A DNA stretch of 64,000 nucleotides from JAWKTM01 sp041399085 (GCA_041399085.1 JAWKTM010000036.1:1-64000), one strand, 5' to 3'; shown: positions 38,441 to 47,971, counted from the first letter of the stretch. A program made the numbers and translations. The notes: generated by a model not told the origin, from the letters alone.

Positions 38441-38727
38441 TTCGATCCACGAAACAAGCGAATGAAACAGAGGCGCGGCCTCAGGCGCCCGGTCAAGCTC
38501 TTCGCTGGACCTGCCTATGGCGCGATGAGTTCGGCAGCTTGCTGACCTCGGAATATCTCATTCTCGGCACGATTTTGACGCTTGGAATGATCGTTGGTAT
38601 CAATGCCGCCCAAACTTCACTGGTTTCGGAATTGGAAGACTATGCGGCGGCGATATATGCGTTGGACAATGGATCCAACGACGCCGCTCCGCCAACCTTC
38701 CTCGGAGCAGAGAACGGTACACCCTAA
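38437..38727 (+). CDS. Flp-type pilin-like protein 4 (type A)
   Basis: 96 residues. The ATG overlaps the previous stop. A leader of about 30 residues ends in DEFGS, followed by LLTSEYLILGTILTLGMIVG, which resembles pilin 1. As in pilin 3, Ser occupies the -1 position if Glu is +5. The C-terminus is short and acidic. It is the last of four tandem pilin-like genes before the prepilin peptidase gene. Confidence 0.76.
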   Translation: MIRSTKQANETEARPQAPGQALRWTCLWRDEFGSLLTSEYLILGTILTLGMIVGINAAQTSLVSELEDYAAAIYALDNGSNDAAPPTFLGAENGTP

Positions 38728-38770
38728 GCACCCCTCATCGCTTAGAAACAACATCGCTTAGCAACAACTC

Positions 38771-39436
38771 ATGGACCCAGCCTTACTAGTTTTGATCGTC
38801 TGCGTCGTGGTTTTCACCATCGCCGCGGCTTACACCGACTGGCGAAGTAGCCGCCTGCCGAACGTACTAACCGTTTCGGCGTTCGGCGCTGCTTTGCTGT
38901 TTCACATTGTGTACGGCGCGATGAACGATGGGATGTGGGGAGTTGGCATGCAGTTGCTGATCGCCCTGGCCGGATTCGCGACGGGTTTTGGAATCCTGTT
39001 TGTGATGTGGGCGATGGGTAAAGGGGCTGGCGGCGACGTCAAATATATGGGCGCCTTGGGGGCTTGGCTCGGCGCGGCGATGACGTTTCGGGTTTTCCTA
39101 GTCGTTGGGTTGTTGGTGGTGGTCGGTGCGATTTTCGTGTTGGCTTGGCAATTCATCACCTCCGGAATGGGCCGCACAAAATCTCGGTACCTCGATTTGG
39201 AAGACAACAGCAAGAAAAAGAAGGCAACTCAAGCCGAAGCAGTCAAACGCAAAGTGCATCGTCGGATCATGCCGTTCGGCGTGCCGGCGGCTCTGGCCAC
39301 TTGGCTGGTGCTGGCCGTTTCCGTAGCCACCGGTCGCAATTTACCATTGTCGGGTCGCCCCGATCCTGAAGCCCAGTCGGAGCAGCCACGAACGGAAGTG
39401 CAGTCGGAAGCCGAGTTGCCCGCGGCCGTTTCCTAA
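38771..39436 (+). CDS. tadV: prepilin peptidase TadV/CpaA
   Basis: 221 residues, an integral membrane aspartic protease that cleaves Flp-type prepilin leaders. The two catalytic aspartates are in AAYTDWRSSRLPN (about residue 22) and in GAGGDVKYMGALGAWLG (the GxGD motif, about residue 90). Hydrophobic segments lie at about 4-20, 34-50, 56-82, 96-133 and 167-187. A basic cytoplasmic stretch (DNSKKKKATQAEAVKRK) and an acidic tail are additions to the usual core. It sits directly after its predicted substrates. Confidence 0.9.
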   Translation: MDPALLVLIVCVVVFTIAAAYTDWRSSRLPNVLTVSAFGAALLFHIVYGAMNDGMWGVGMQLLIALAGFATGFGILFVMWAMGKGAGGDVKYMGALGAWLGAAMTFRVFLVVGLLVVVGAIFVLAWQFITSGMGRTKSRYLDLEDNSKKKKATQAEAVKRKVHRRIMPFGVPAALATWLVLAVSVATGRNLPLSGRPDPEAQSEQPRTEVQSEAELPAAVS

Positions 39437-39481
39437 ATCGTTCAGTAATAGTTCAATAGCCATAAGAGTTCAGCAGCATCC

Positions 39482-39973
39482 GTGAAACAGCATCGTTCTC
39501 AATCAACACGGTCTCACAAACCGGTCGGGCGACTGACCGGCTTGTCCGCGCGCCGACGCCGTGGGGCGTTGTTGAGCGCCGAGATGTTGTTGGTGTTTCC
39601 GGTGTTGATGGGCGTTTTGTTTGGGATCGTCGAACTGAGTTTGTTGATCTCCAGCTACAACACGATGAAGTTGGCCAGCGCGGACGGGGCGAGGTTGTAC
39701 GCACGTGGCTCAACAGACACAGCCGCGGCGGCCGCGGTCGCCGCCGTTCTCTTGGAAAACGACGCCAAAACGTTTGGCGGGAGCGCTACGGCGACTAGTT
39801 TGAGCACCGACGTAACGGTGCAAGTAACTAGCGAACTCAGTGCGGCCGGGAATCTGGCTTGTGTGACGATTTCGATGCCGATGGAGAAAGCGACTCCGGA
39901 CCTCTTGGGCGTGATCGGTTTCACACTCGAAGGTCGAACGTTAGTCTCAAGGACTTGTATGTTGTTCGAGTAG
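39482..39973 (+). CDS. TadE-like pseudopilin
   Basis: 163 residues from a GTG at 39482. A basic leader is followed by RRRGALLSAEMLLVFPVLMG, the TadE-like signature with cleavage after Gly and Glu at +5, then one membrane helix. The extracytoplasmic part is Ala/Thr-rich with two cysteines (NLACVTIS and SRTCMLFE) that may pair. TadE and TadF are minor pseudopilins needed for Flp pilus assembly. An intergenic gap of 234 bp without visible features separates it from cpaB. Confidence 0.82.
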   Translation: MKQHRSQSTRSHKPVGRLTGLSARRRRGALLSAEMLLVFPVLMGVLFGIVELSLLISSYNTMKLASADGARLYARGSTDTAAAAAVAAVLLENDAKTFGGSATATSLSTDVTVQVTSELSAAGNLACVTISMPMEKATPDLLGVIGFTLEGRTLVSRTCMLFE

Positions 39974-40207
39974 GTTTGGACGGGGCAAAGATTTAACAGC
40001 GAAGTAATTCTCATTGAAATATTTCGAGGCGTTGGGGCTGACGCAGCGATTCGATTGGTTGGATGTCTGGACAGGATGCGTTGTGTCGGGATGGCACGGC
40101 GAAACTTTTGCAAAAGTAAAACAACCGCGGCCAGTTTCGGGGATGTGAAACTGGCGGCGAGGGCGTGAGCGGGGCCCATTGTCGACCCGCGAACGAGGAT
40201 CAAAAAC

Positions 40208-41149
40208 GTGACACTTTCAAGTGGATCCATGAGTGTCGGTGTGTTGGCCATTTTCTCGGGCTTGCTCGGAGCGTATGGCTTACGGGCGATTTTGTTGGCC
40301 GAGCCAACGCCACCGCCAGCCCGGCCAGCAATGGTGACTCTGCCGTTAGCAACCGTGGACTTGCCGGAAGGGCGTCGTATCACTTTGGGTGATATCGCCA
40401 TTCATCGAATGTCGCCGCAGGAACAAGCGAAACGCGGTTTCTTGGATCCAGCGGTGATGCTGACGCCGGATCAAATTATTGGCCGCACGCTGAGCGCTCC
40501 TGTCAAACAGGGGCAAGCGTTTCTCACAACCAGCATGTATTTGGAGGGCGTTGGGCCGAATGTGGCCGAGCGTCTGAAGCCGGGCTTCCGCGCGGTCAAC
40601 GTCGAAGTTTCGAGGAAGCTGGGCGGCACGACTCCGCCCGGCACGTTCGTCGACGTGTTATTCCGCTCCAGCCCACGGCCGGCGAACGATTCGGTGCGAG
40701 CCGAAGCGATTCCGGAAACCACGGTCACGCTGTTCGAAGCGGTGGAAGTCATCGGCTTTGAACAAGGGCGTTCCGCGGCGGCGCGTAGCAACAATCTGGA
40801 CATTCGGTATATCAACGGACGCACGCCCGGCGGCGAAACATCGCCGATGATCACGCTGGCCGTTACGTTGGAACAGGCCAATGTGTTGCGAACGGTCGAA
40901 GGGCGCGGCGAGCTCGCTCTGATTCCGCGAGCGTTGGACGACCTAGCTTCCAGCACTGGCTCGACGATCCAACCGTTGACGCTCGAGAATCTGCTGGGTG
41001 TCGAGCCGCGTCGGTCCTTTGCCACGGAGATTTATCGGGGCGGTTCGCGATCGGTTCGCGTGTTTAACGACGGCGAGATCGAACGAGCTTATCAGCCGAC
41101 GGATGATCCGGCGGCGACGGGCGCGGTTCAGCCGGCGACGGATCTCTAG
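40208..41149 (+). CDS. cpaB: Flp pilus assembly protein CpaB/RcpC
   Basis: 313 residues from a GTG at 40208 with an AGGA site eight bases upstream. An N-terminal membrane anchor (about 8-28) is followed by an SAF domain: LATVDLPEGRRITLGDIAI, then DQIIGRTLSAPVKQGQ. The RcpC region has FRAVNVEVS, PGTFVDVLF, and later ITLAVTLEQANVLRTVEGRG. CpaB is a periplasmic or peptidoglycan-associated component that normally works with the outer-membrane secretin CpaC/RcpA. No secretin gene follows here. Confidence 0.88.
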   Translation: MTLSSGSMSVGVLAIFSGLLGAYGLRAILLAEPTPPPARPAMVTLPLATVDLPEGRRITLGDIAIHRMSPQEQAKRGFLDPAVMLTPDQIIGRTLSAPVKQGQAFLTTSMYLEGVGPNVAERLKPGFRAVNVEVSRKLGGTTPPGTFVDVLFRSSPRPANDSVRAEAIPETTVTLFEAVEVIGFEQGRSAAARSNNLDIRYINGRTPGGETSPMITLAVTLEQANVLRTVEGRGELALIPRALDDLASSTGSTIQPLTLENLLGVEPRRSFATEIYRGGSRSVRVFNDGEIERAYQPTDDPAATGAVQPATDL

Positions 41150-41206
41150 TCGAGTGGCCTAGCGCGTCGCGGCGCCCGGACAGTCCGCGACGCGGAACAA
41201 CACGAG

Positions 41207-42377
41207 ATGTATTCGATGTTCCAACGCGGGTCGCAAAATCGCAAACGTCCGGTTCGTGGCGTCACCACGACCGGCTTGCTGTTGGGGATGACGGGCGCTA
41301 ATCGCCGTGGCCGCCGTGGCGATCGACTATGCATTGCTGGTCGCTCGCAAGACCGAAGCCAACGCCGTCGCCGAGGCCACGGCTCTGGCCGGCCTTGCGC
41401 AAGTGCTGTGGGATCGAACGACATTGCCTTGCCGGAGTGAAGCGACTGACTTACCAATGGCGGTAGGCACTGAGTCCATCTGCCAGCAGCAGGTTCGTCT
41501 GGCGGAGTTAAACGCCGAGGCAATTGCAACGGCGAATCATGTGGCCGATCAGCCAGTCGCTCCGACGTCGCTGACCAATTTTGTCTTCGATATTAACAAC
41601 ACGACTTGTGAACCGACACCGACGACGGCCTACAACGGGCTGAAGGTGACTTGCGAGTTTAACGGCGTCACCCTGTTTCTGTCCAATATCTTGGGCGACT
41701 CCAAGGCGGACTTAGCGATCACTCGCGAAGCGCGACTGGACCAGCGAGTGTACGGTTTCCGCCCCACCGCCACGCTGCCAGTACGAATGTGCCCGATTAT
41801 CTATACAGGCAATTGGAACTTCGCGGTTAACGCAACGGATGGTGTCGCCGGTTTGGGAATTACCGATCGCGATCAGTCGGTGACAATGAAACGAGTGGTG
41901 CGGACAGCGGTCGCCTTTGCTCATTAATTCACGAGTGAGCAGTACCATCGACGGTTCTGCGTTCACCGGCACTCAAATTTTGCAAGGACGGACCGTTACT
42001 GCCTCGGATTTATCGACGAGTTTGGTGGAATCAATTCTCGCATTGCGGGAACCCCTACCTGTATCGGTGCGGAACATTGAAAGCCGCGAGTCCATCTAAT
42101 TCATCATCGTCGTATTGTCTGCAAAACGTCTCGGCAATTCACTCGCCGTGCTTCCAAACAACAATCGTGTAATTATTCCATTTGGCACTGAAGTCGACGG
42201 TTCTCTCCCACTCGGCAAATAACTGGCTTTGCCGCTGGCCGTATTCTCTCGGCCAATTACTCTGGTAGTACGCTTACCGTTACGGTCGAGCCGCATTTGC
42301 TGCTGTCCGGGACGGCGCTGATTGACGCTGGCATGCCGCTGAATCCTTACATCGGCAAGCTTTATGTCGCTCCGTAG
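41207..42377 (+). pseudogene. TadG-like Tad-locus protein, frame broken
   Basis: The product begins MYSMFQRGSQ at 41207 with a hydrophobic segment (TTTGLLLGMT) interrupted by a frame change near 41300. It then continues with AVAAVAIDYALLVARKTEAN and AEATALAGLAQVLW, which is characteristic of TadG/Tad-domain proteins. The main frame (41307-41924) stops at 41925-41927. Recognisable protein resumes in other frames to SGSTLTVTVEPHLLLSGTAL and a stop at 42375-42377. At least three indels are needed. TadG-like proteins are secreted or membrane-anchored parts of the Flp pilus system. Sequence error is likelier than decay, as all flanking tad genes are intact. Confidence 0.72.
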
Positions 42378-42454
42378 CGACTTGCAACACGTCTGGGGCT
42401 CAACGGCCTGACGCCATCTCTCTCGAATTCGATCCTTTTTCCACGAGCATTCTC

Positions 42455-43564
42455 ATGCGTGTTGTTGTTGCACATGGTCCCGACCTGGATGATCGCGAAT
42501 TGCGACGCATTGTTTTGGGAAGCGGCTTGGACTGCGGGCCTAACGACTGTGTCCGCTGGAATTCCCTTTCCAAACGTCTGGGCGAAGCCGACGCCGATTT
42601 GGTGTTGGTCAGCGTCGACGATCACGCCGACGAATCTTGGCAAGCGTTGCGTGAGGCCCGGGCGTTGACCGAATCGCCATTGTTGGCCATCGGCCGCACG
42701 GACGAAGACATGGTGATCGAACGGGCTCGCGGATTCGGCGTTGCCAGCGTGCTGGATCGAGGCGACTTGCGACGAGCGCTCGACACGGTGCTGGAGCAAT
42801 GGAGCGCCCAGCGGGATACGAAGCGGCGTCGCGGCCGAGTCGTTTCGGTGTATGCACCGACGCCGGGCAGCGGCGGGACCACCGTCGCGGCGAATTTGGC
42901 GGGCGCTTTGGCTCGCAAACATCCCGACGACGTGGCCTTAATCGAAATGTCGGCCGAGTTTGGCGACTTGGCGATGCTGCTGAATCTCACTCCCCGACAT
43001 TCGGCCTCGGACGTTTGCAAACGTTGGCGAGGACTCGATCCGACGGGGTTGAAGAGCAGCTTTTGCCAGCACGCGAGCGGCCTGTTGGTGTTGGCGAATG
43101 CGGGCGAAAACCACACAAATCCGTTCCTCACGGACGAAGCGGCTCGGCGTTTGGCGATCCTGTCGCGCATGACCGCGGCCTACAGCGTGCTGTCGCTGGA
43201 CAATCGCCTGACCGACGTCGAAGTCGAGGCGATGCAGTTGTCCGACGCCGTGGCCTTGGTTGTTCGGCCCGACGTGCCGGCCGTACGACGGGCTCAGTGG
43301 ACGGTCGACCAAGCCGTCATCTCTGGCGTGCCGCGCGACCGCTTTCATCTGGTGGTGAATCGGTTCGGCCAAAGCGGACAGTTGGCGTTGACTCATGTCG
43401 AGGAGTCGCTGGGCATGCGAGCCACGGCACTCATTCCCGACGATCCGCGAAGCGTCAATCGGGCGGCCAACATGGGGCAATTGCTGCACGAGCAGTCGCG
43501 CGTGAAGCGAATCAGTCGCCGCTTTAGCGCCTTGGCTAATAAGCTGCACGGCGTCGCGACGTAG
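42455..43564 (+). CDS. cpaE: TadZ/CpaE-like pilus localisation ATPase
   Basis: 369 residues. The N-terminal part (1-125) is an atypical receiver-like domain (DADLVLVSVDDHAD and LAIGRTDEDMVIERARGFG). The MinD/ParA-like domain follows: VVSVYAPTPGSGGTTVAANL occupies the P-loop position but has neither of the two lysines of a deviant Walker A. YSVLSLDNRLTD is near the Walker B position, and DAVALVVRPDVPAVRRA comes after it. TadZ proteins mark the pole for Tad secretion and many have weak or lost ATPase motifs. It stands between TadG and the CpaF ATPase. Confidence 0.85.
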   Translation: MRVVVAHGPDLDDRELRRIVLGSGLDCGPNDCVRWNSLSKRLGEADADLVLVSVDDHADESWQALREARALTESPLLAIGRTDEDMVIERARGFGVASVLDRGDLRRALDTVLEQWSAQRDTKRRRGRVVSVYAPTPGSGGTTVAANLAGALARKHPDDVALIEMSAEFGDLAMLLNLTPRHSASDVCKRWRGLDPTGLKSSFCQHASGLLVLANAGENHTNPFLTDEAARRLAILSRMTAAYSVLSLDNRLTDVEVEAMQLSDAVALVVRPDVPAVRRAQWTVDQAVISGVPRDRFHLVVNRFGQSGQLALTHVEESLGMRATALIPDDPRSVNRAANMGQLLHEQSRVKRISRRFSALANKLHGVAT

Positions 43565-43656
43565 AGCCTGTCCACGAGCGGAACGTGCTGGTGCGTCGCG
43601 CCACGCGACTGGCTTCCGCGGAACTGCTGTTTGAGTTTTCATTCTCGAGGTTTCCC

Positions 43657-45003
43657 GTGCTAAAGCGTCCCGAATGGAGTTTGACCGACATCGCGCCGGC
43701 CATGCCGGATCATGTCGACGAACTCGAACGCGCGTTCCAGCAACTGAAGGCCACGATTCACCAACAACTGGTCGAGTCGCTGGACTTGACTCGGTTCGAC
43801 GAGCGCAACCAGGATCGCTTGCTGGTGCAGATTCGCGCGTTGGCGGATCGAGTCAGCAAGACTAGGCCGGAGATTCTCGGCAAACTGGACCGCGAGCGAT
43901 TGCTGGACGAATTGCTGGCGGAAATCTTTGGCTTGGGTCCGCTGGAAAGCTTGATGCAGGACCCGTCGATCACCGACATCTTGGTGAACGGCCCTTATAC
44001 GGTTTACATCGAACGCCGCGGTCGATTGGAGCTGACAAACATTCTGTTCGCCGACGACGAACACTTGCTGCGGATCATTCGCCGACTGGTGGCCCGGCTG
44101 GGTCGGCGGATCGACGAAGTCAGCCCGATGGTCGACGCTCGTCTGCCAGATGGTTCGCGTGTGAACGCCGTGATTCCGCCGATCGCGTTGGACGGCCCGA
44201 CGGTTTCCATTCGTCGTTTCGGCGCTAAACCGCTGGAGATGGACGACTTGCTGGCCAACCAGTCGATCATGCCAGAGATGGTCGAGTTTATGGACGCGGC
44301 CGTAGCGGGACGCGTGGGTTGCTTGATCTCGGGAGGTACCGGCGCCGGTAAGACGACGTTGCTGAACGCGTTGAGCGCCGCGATTCCGGGCGACGAGCGT
44401 TTGGTCACGATCGAAGATTCGGCCGAGTTGATTTTGCAGCACCGCCACCGAGTTCGCATGGAAACTCGTCCCGCCAATACGGAAGGCTCGGGCGAGCTTT
44501 CCCAACGCGATCTTGTGCGGAACAGTCTCCGCATGCGGCCCGACCGAATTATCGTCGGCGAAGTTCGCGGCAGCGAAGTGTGGGACATGCTGCAAGCCAT
44601 GAACACCGGCCACGAAGGCTCGATGACCACGATTCACGCCAACAGCGCGGTCGACGCCTTGGCTCGTTTGGAAATGATGGTTGCCATGACCGGTTATGAA
44701 TTGCCGATCGGCGTGGTTCGGCAATACATCGCTTCGGGAATTACGCTGATTGTGCATGCCGCTCGGCTCAAAGGTGGCCGGCGACGCGTGATGCGAGTGG
44801 CGGAGATCACGGGCGTTCGCGACGGCGCCTATGTGATGAACGACATCTTCGGCTTTCGCCAAACCGGCGTGAACGACGATGGCATGGCGGTCGGTTCGTT
44901 CTACACGACCGGCTATCGTCCGCAATGTTTAGAGCGAATCGAGTACAGCGGCATTCATCTGCCGGAAGCGATGTTCGAAAAGTCGGAACGCGAGGTGATC
45001 TAA
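43657..45003 (+). CDS. cpaF: Flp pilus assembly ATPase TadA/CpaF
   Basis: 448 residues from a GTG at 43657 with GAGG upstream; the frame extends to 43585 without similarity. This type II/IV secretion ATPase powers Flp pilus extension at the inner membrane. Motifs in order: FGLGPLESLMQDPSITDILV, RIDEVSPMVDARLPDGSR, Walker A ISGGTGAGKTTLLNAL, TIEDSAELIL (Asp box), RIIVGEVRGSEVWDMLQAMN (Walker B) and HEGSMTTIHANS (His box). All catalytic residues are present. The tadB start lies 1 bp past the stop, so translation is coupled. Confidence 0.95.
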   Translation: MLKRPEWSLTDIAPAMPDHVDELERAFQQLKATIHQQLVESLDLTRFDERNQDRLLVQIRALADRVSKTRPEILGKLDRERLLDELLAEIFGLGPLESLMQDPSITDILVNGPYTVYIERRGRLELTNILFADDEHLLRIIRRLVARLGRRIDEVSPMVDARLPDGSRVNAVIPPIALDGPTVSIRRFGAKPLEMDDLLANQSIMPEMVEFMDAAVAGRVGCLISGGTGAGKTTLLNALSAAIPGDERLVTIEDSAELILQHRHRVRMETRPANTEGSGELSQRDLVRNSLRMRPDRIIVGEVRGSEVWDMLQAMNTGHEGSMTTIHANSAVDALARLEMMVAMTGYELPIGVVRQYIASGITLIVHAARLKGGRRRVMRVAEITGVRDGAYVMNDIFGFRQTGVNDDGMAVGSFYTTGYRPQCLERIEYSGIHLPEAMFEKSEREVI

Positions 45004-45004
45004 A

Positions 45005-45952
45005 ATGGACCACAGACTGTTCCTGCTAATTCTTTCGTTTCTAATCTGCTCGTTCCTGGGCGCGGCGCTGACGCTGCTCGGCCGACGAATTATGCAGTCT
45101 CGTCAGGCGAAGCTGCGCCAGCGGTTGGGTGGCGAGTCGCTGGACACCGATCCTGAACAATTGATAAGCCCCGAATATCGCAACACGTCGGACGGCATCG
45201 TCGGGCAGATTGATCAACGCTTTAGTCGCTTCATGGCGCAGACCGGCGTCGATTTGGATCCCGACACGGCGTTTCTGGTGGCTGTGGCCGTCGGGTTGCT
45301 GCTGTGCGGCGTCGTGTTGCTGTGGCGCGACGACATGCTGGAATCGGCCGTGGCGATGTTGGTCGGCATGGCGAGCGTGTTGGCTTACTACTCGTGGCGG
45401 CGGTCGAAGCGTCGTTCGGAAATCCAAGAGCAGTTGCCGGACGTGATGGATTCGCTGGCTCGGGCCGTGCGAGCCGGCCAAAGTTTGGATCAAGCCATCA
45501 AGTTGGTTGGGCAAACTTCGGCCAAGCCGTTGGGCCCGGAGTTCAAACGTTGTGCGAAACAGTTGGACATGGGCCTGTCGGTCGACTCCGCGATGCGATC
45601 GCTCAGCCGTCGCGCACCAATCAGCGAGATTCGGATTTTGGCGACCACGTTTATGGTTCAACGGCGCAGCGGCGGCAGCTTGCCCACAACGCTGGAACGC
45701 TTGAGCCACGTGATTCGCGACCGCATCAATTACCATCGACAGTTCAAAGCCGCAACGGGCGCCGGCCGCGTGAGCACGACGTTGATCGCCGTCGCCGGAC
45801 CGCTCGTGGCCGCTTATCTAATCATTTTCCAACGCGAGTATTTCGATCGTTTCACGGCCACGAGCGCCGGCCAGGCTTTGTTGGCCTCGGCGATTTTGTT
45901 GCAGGTGGTCGGAATCACTTGGATTTACAGCTTGTTGAAGTCGGACTACTAA
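45005..45952 (+). CDS. tadB: Flp pilus assembly membrane protein TadB
   Basis: 315 residues, an inner-membrane platform protein with GspF-like topology. Helices lie at about 5-25, 88-106, 110-128, 255-275 and 288-310. The cytoplasmic T2SF domain is visible as QLPDVMDSLARAVRAGQSLD, LDMGLSVDSAMRSL and MVQRRSGGSLPTTLERLSHV. It pairs with TadC and with the CpaF ATPase encoded just upstream. Confidence 0.92.
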   Translation: MDHRLFLLILSFLICSFLGAALTLLGRRIMQSRQAKLRQRLGGESLDTDPEQLISPEYRNTSDGIVGQIDQRFSRFMAQTGVDLDPDTAFLVAVAVGLLLCGVVLLWRDDMLESAVAMLVGMASVLAYYSWRRSKRRSEIQEQLPDVMDSLARAVRAGQSLDQAIKLVGQTSAKPLGPEFKRCAKQLDMGLSVDSAMRSLSRRAPISEIRILATTFMVQRRSGGSLPTTLERLSHVIRDRINYHRQFKAATGAGRVSTTLIAVAGPLVAAYLIIFQREYFDRFTATSAGQALLASAILLQVVGITWIYSLLKSDY

Positions 45953-45978
45953 TCGGGCTTCGCCACGGGTGCGCCGCC

Positions 45979-46881
45979 ATGTTGATTGATTTAATCAGTA
46001 TCGTCAGTTTTCTGGGCATCGCGATCGCCGTCTATTTCTCTGGATCGGCTGCGGTGCAGGCCAAGCGAGATCGGCTGCGCAGTCGTCTATGGGGCGGCGT
46101 CGATCAGGAGAACCCGCTTTCCGACGCGGTGCTCGAACGCCTGGGAAACACGGATCGCAATACGCCGCTGGATCAAGAGATTCGCCGCGCCGGTTGGTAT
46201 CGACCGACCGCCCGCCGCGACTTTCTCAGCTTTCGCAACACGACGGTCTTGTTCGTGATGATTATTTGCGGCGTGATTGCCGTAGGGTTCGGTCCTGGCC
46301 AGCGACACTTGGCCGCCCGCACGGTGCTGGTCGGCATCGGTGGAGTTATTCTCTGCTGGGCGATTCCGCGTATTTATCTGCGAAATGTCGGCAATCGCCG
46401 AGTGATGCGGATTCGTCGAGCTCTGCCCGACGCTTTGGACTTGATGAGCATGTGCTTAACGGGCGGCTTGTCGTTGACCGAATCGTTCGCACACGTCAGC
46501 CGCGAAATCGAGTTCGCCTATCCCGATCTGTCGTTAGAGCTGATGATCGTCAAACGTCAATCGGAGTTGCGATCGTCCGACTTTGCGTTCGACCAGTTTG
46601 CTCGCCGCATCGACGCTCCGGAAATCATCTCGCTATCGTCGCTGATTACGCAAGGCCAGCGGTTAGGTACCGACGTCGTGACCTCGATTCGCGAATACGC
46701 GGACAACATTCGCCTGCGCAGACGCCAAACGGCCGACGAACGTTCGAACAAAGCGGGCGTGAAGATGCTGTTCCCGTTGACGATGTGCCTGTTGCCGTCG
46801 GTGTTCATCATCCTGTGGGGACCCAGCGCGCTGGAGCTGTACACGTTCCTACGTGGTTTCCAAGGAGCGAGCGCTCAGTAG
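45979..46881 (+). CDS. tadC: Flp pilus assembly membrane protein TadC
   Basis: 300 residues from ATG at 45979. Helices lie at about 3-22, 90-110, 115-135 and 270-290, with a T2SF domain: RIRRALPDALDLMSMCLTGG, SLTESFAHVSREIEFAYP, and LSSLITQGQRLGTDVVTSIR. It is the second inner-membrane platform protein and closes the Tad operon, which converges with the YheT-like gene on the other strand. The 26-bp gap from tadB supports one transcript. Confidence 0.92.
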   Translation: MLIDLISIVSFLGIAIAVYFSGSAAVQAKRDRLRSRLWGGVDQENPLSDAVLERLGNTDRNTPLDQEIRRAGWYRPTARRDFLSFRNTTVLFVMIICGVIAVGFGPGQRHLAARTVLVGIGGVILCWAIPRIYLRNVGNRRVMRIRRALPDALDLMSMCLTGGLSLTESFAHVSREIEFAYPDLSLELMIVKRQSELRSSDFAFDQFARRIDAPEIISLSSLITQGQRLGTDVVTSIREYADNIRLRRRQTADERSNKAGVKMLFPLTMCLLPSVFIILWGPSALELYTFLRGFQGASAQ

Positions 46882-46901
46882 CGGGGAATCGCGGCGAGCC
46901 T

Positions 46902-47900
46902 TTATTGCGCGACGCTTTCTCGTGGCTGTTGTCGCGAATCTTGGCTCTGGCGATCTTCCTCCCGCGCCAAGACAAATTGCACGATGCGCCAATCCATCCA
47001 GTATCGATCGGCGTCTTCGCCAGGACTGGCCGCGATGTAGCCGACATGCCCGCCGTGCTCGGTGATCATCAGCTTGGTCGTCGGCGAATATCGCGTCTGA
47101 TGAAAGATCGACACTGGAACGATCGGATCATCGGCGGCCGCAAGCACAAGCGTCGGCACGGTGATTCGAGCCAACAGCGGAGAGGAACTGCTGCGCTCGT
47201 AATATTCATCCGCGTTCCGAAAGCCGGCCAACGGCGCGGTAAAGCGATCGTCGAATTCCCAAAGCGAACTGGGAAAAGGCGTCAGCGGAATGTCGTTCAA
47301 ACGCGGAATGAATCGCCGACGTGCCTTCACTTGACGAACAAGCGCCTTCGTGAACGCGCGCGAATAAATCCGACTCTCCCGTTGCATCATGCTCCGACAG
47401 CAATCGGCCAGCGCGATGGGCGGAGCCACCGCGACCGCGCTATCCACTTGGCCCACGGCGACCTCGCCAGACTCTCCCAGCATTTTCAGGACGATGTTGC
47501 CGCCCATCGAAACCCCGACCACAGTCACTGGTGAATCCGGGCATCGTTTGGCAATCTCCAACACGGCCGCCCGCGCGTCTTCGCTGCGGCCAGCGTGCCC
47601 CGGCTGTTGCGCCAGCGAATAACCGAGTCCATGTCCGCGCAAGTCCAAGCGGAACGCGCGAATTCCGACCCGAGTTAGCTTCGTGGCTAGGCGCTGCATG
47701 TACGGCGAGGCGTGTGATCCGCCGAGCCCATGCACCAGCAGCGCGGCTCGTTGGCCCTGTCGCCAATTCGCCGGGCAATCGTCGTGCAACACGAGCGTGT
47801 CGCCGTCACTCAGCAGCAGATGATGGCGCTGTGTCGCCGAGTTCGAGTTTGCCGCGCGCGACCAAAAGCTCGGCAGAATTGTCTGCAAGTGCGGACGCAT
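46902..47900 (-). CDS. YheT-family alpha/beta hydrolase
   Basis: 332 residues. An alpha/beta-hydrolase of the YheT (UPF0017) group: RPHLQTILPSFW near the start, AALLVHGLGGSHASPY (oxyanion region), RAFRLDLRGHG, VGVSMGGNIVLKML (nucleophile Ser), LAAADDPIVP (acid) and EHGGHVGYI (His). Codons upstream of the ATG at 47900 still read as family-like sequence (PPFQPHAW) back to an in-frame stop. The true start may therefore be an unusual codon, or a base is missing upstream. Likely an esterase of unknown substrate. It lies 71 bp after lutC. Confidence 0.85.
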   Translation of the reverse strand: MRPHLQTILPSFWSRAANSNSATQRHHLLLSDGDTLVLHDDCPANWRQGQRAALLVHGLGGSHASPYMQRLATKLTRVGIRAFRLDLRGHGLGYSLAQQPGHAGRSEDARAAVLEIAKRCPDSPVTVVGVSMGGNIVLKMLGESGEVAVGQVDSAVAVAPPIALADCCRSMMQRESRIYSRAFTKALVRQVKARRRFIPRLNDIPLTPFPSSLWEFDDRFTAPLAGFRNADEYYERSSSSPLLARITVPTLVLAAADDPIVPVSIFHQTRYSPTTKLMITEHGGHVGYIAASPGEDADRYWMDWRIVQFVLAREEDRQSQDSRQQPRESVAQ

Positions 47901-47971
47901 CCATGCATGTGGCTGAAACGGCGGACACTCGAATTCCGAACATATCCCACAAACTCAAACCAAAAACACGT

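Noticed and set aside
43660..44925. 421-codon minus-strand frame opposite cpaF
   Set aside because: The plus-strand frame has every CpaF motif; the antisense product matches nothing and is His/Gln/Arg-rich.
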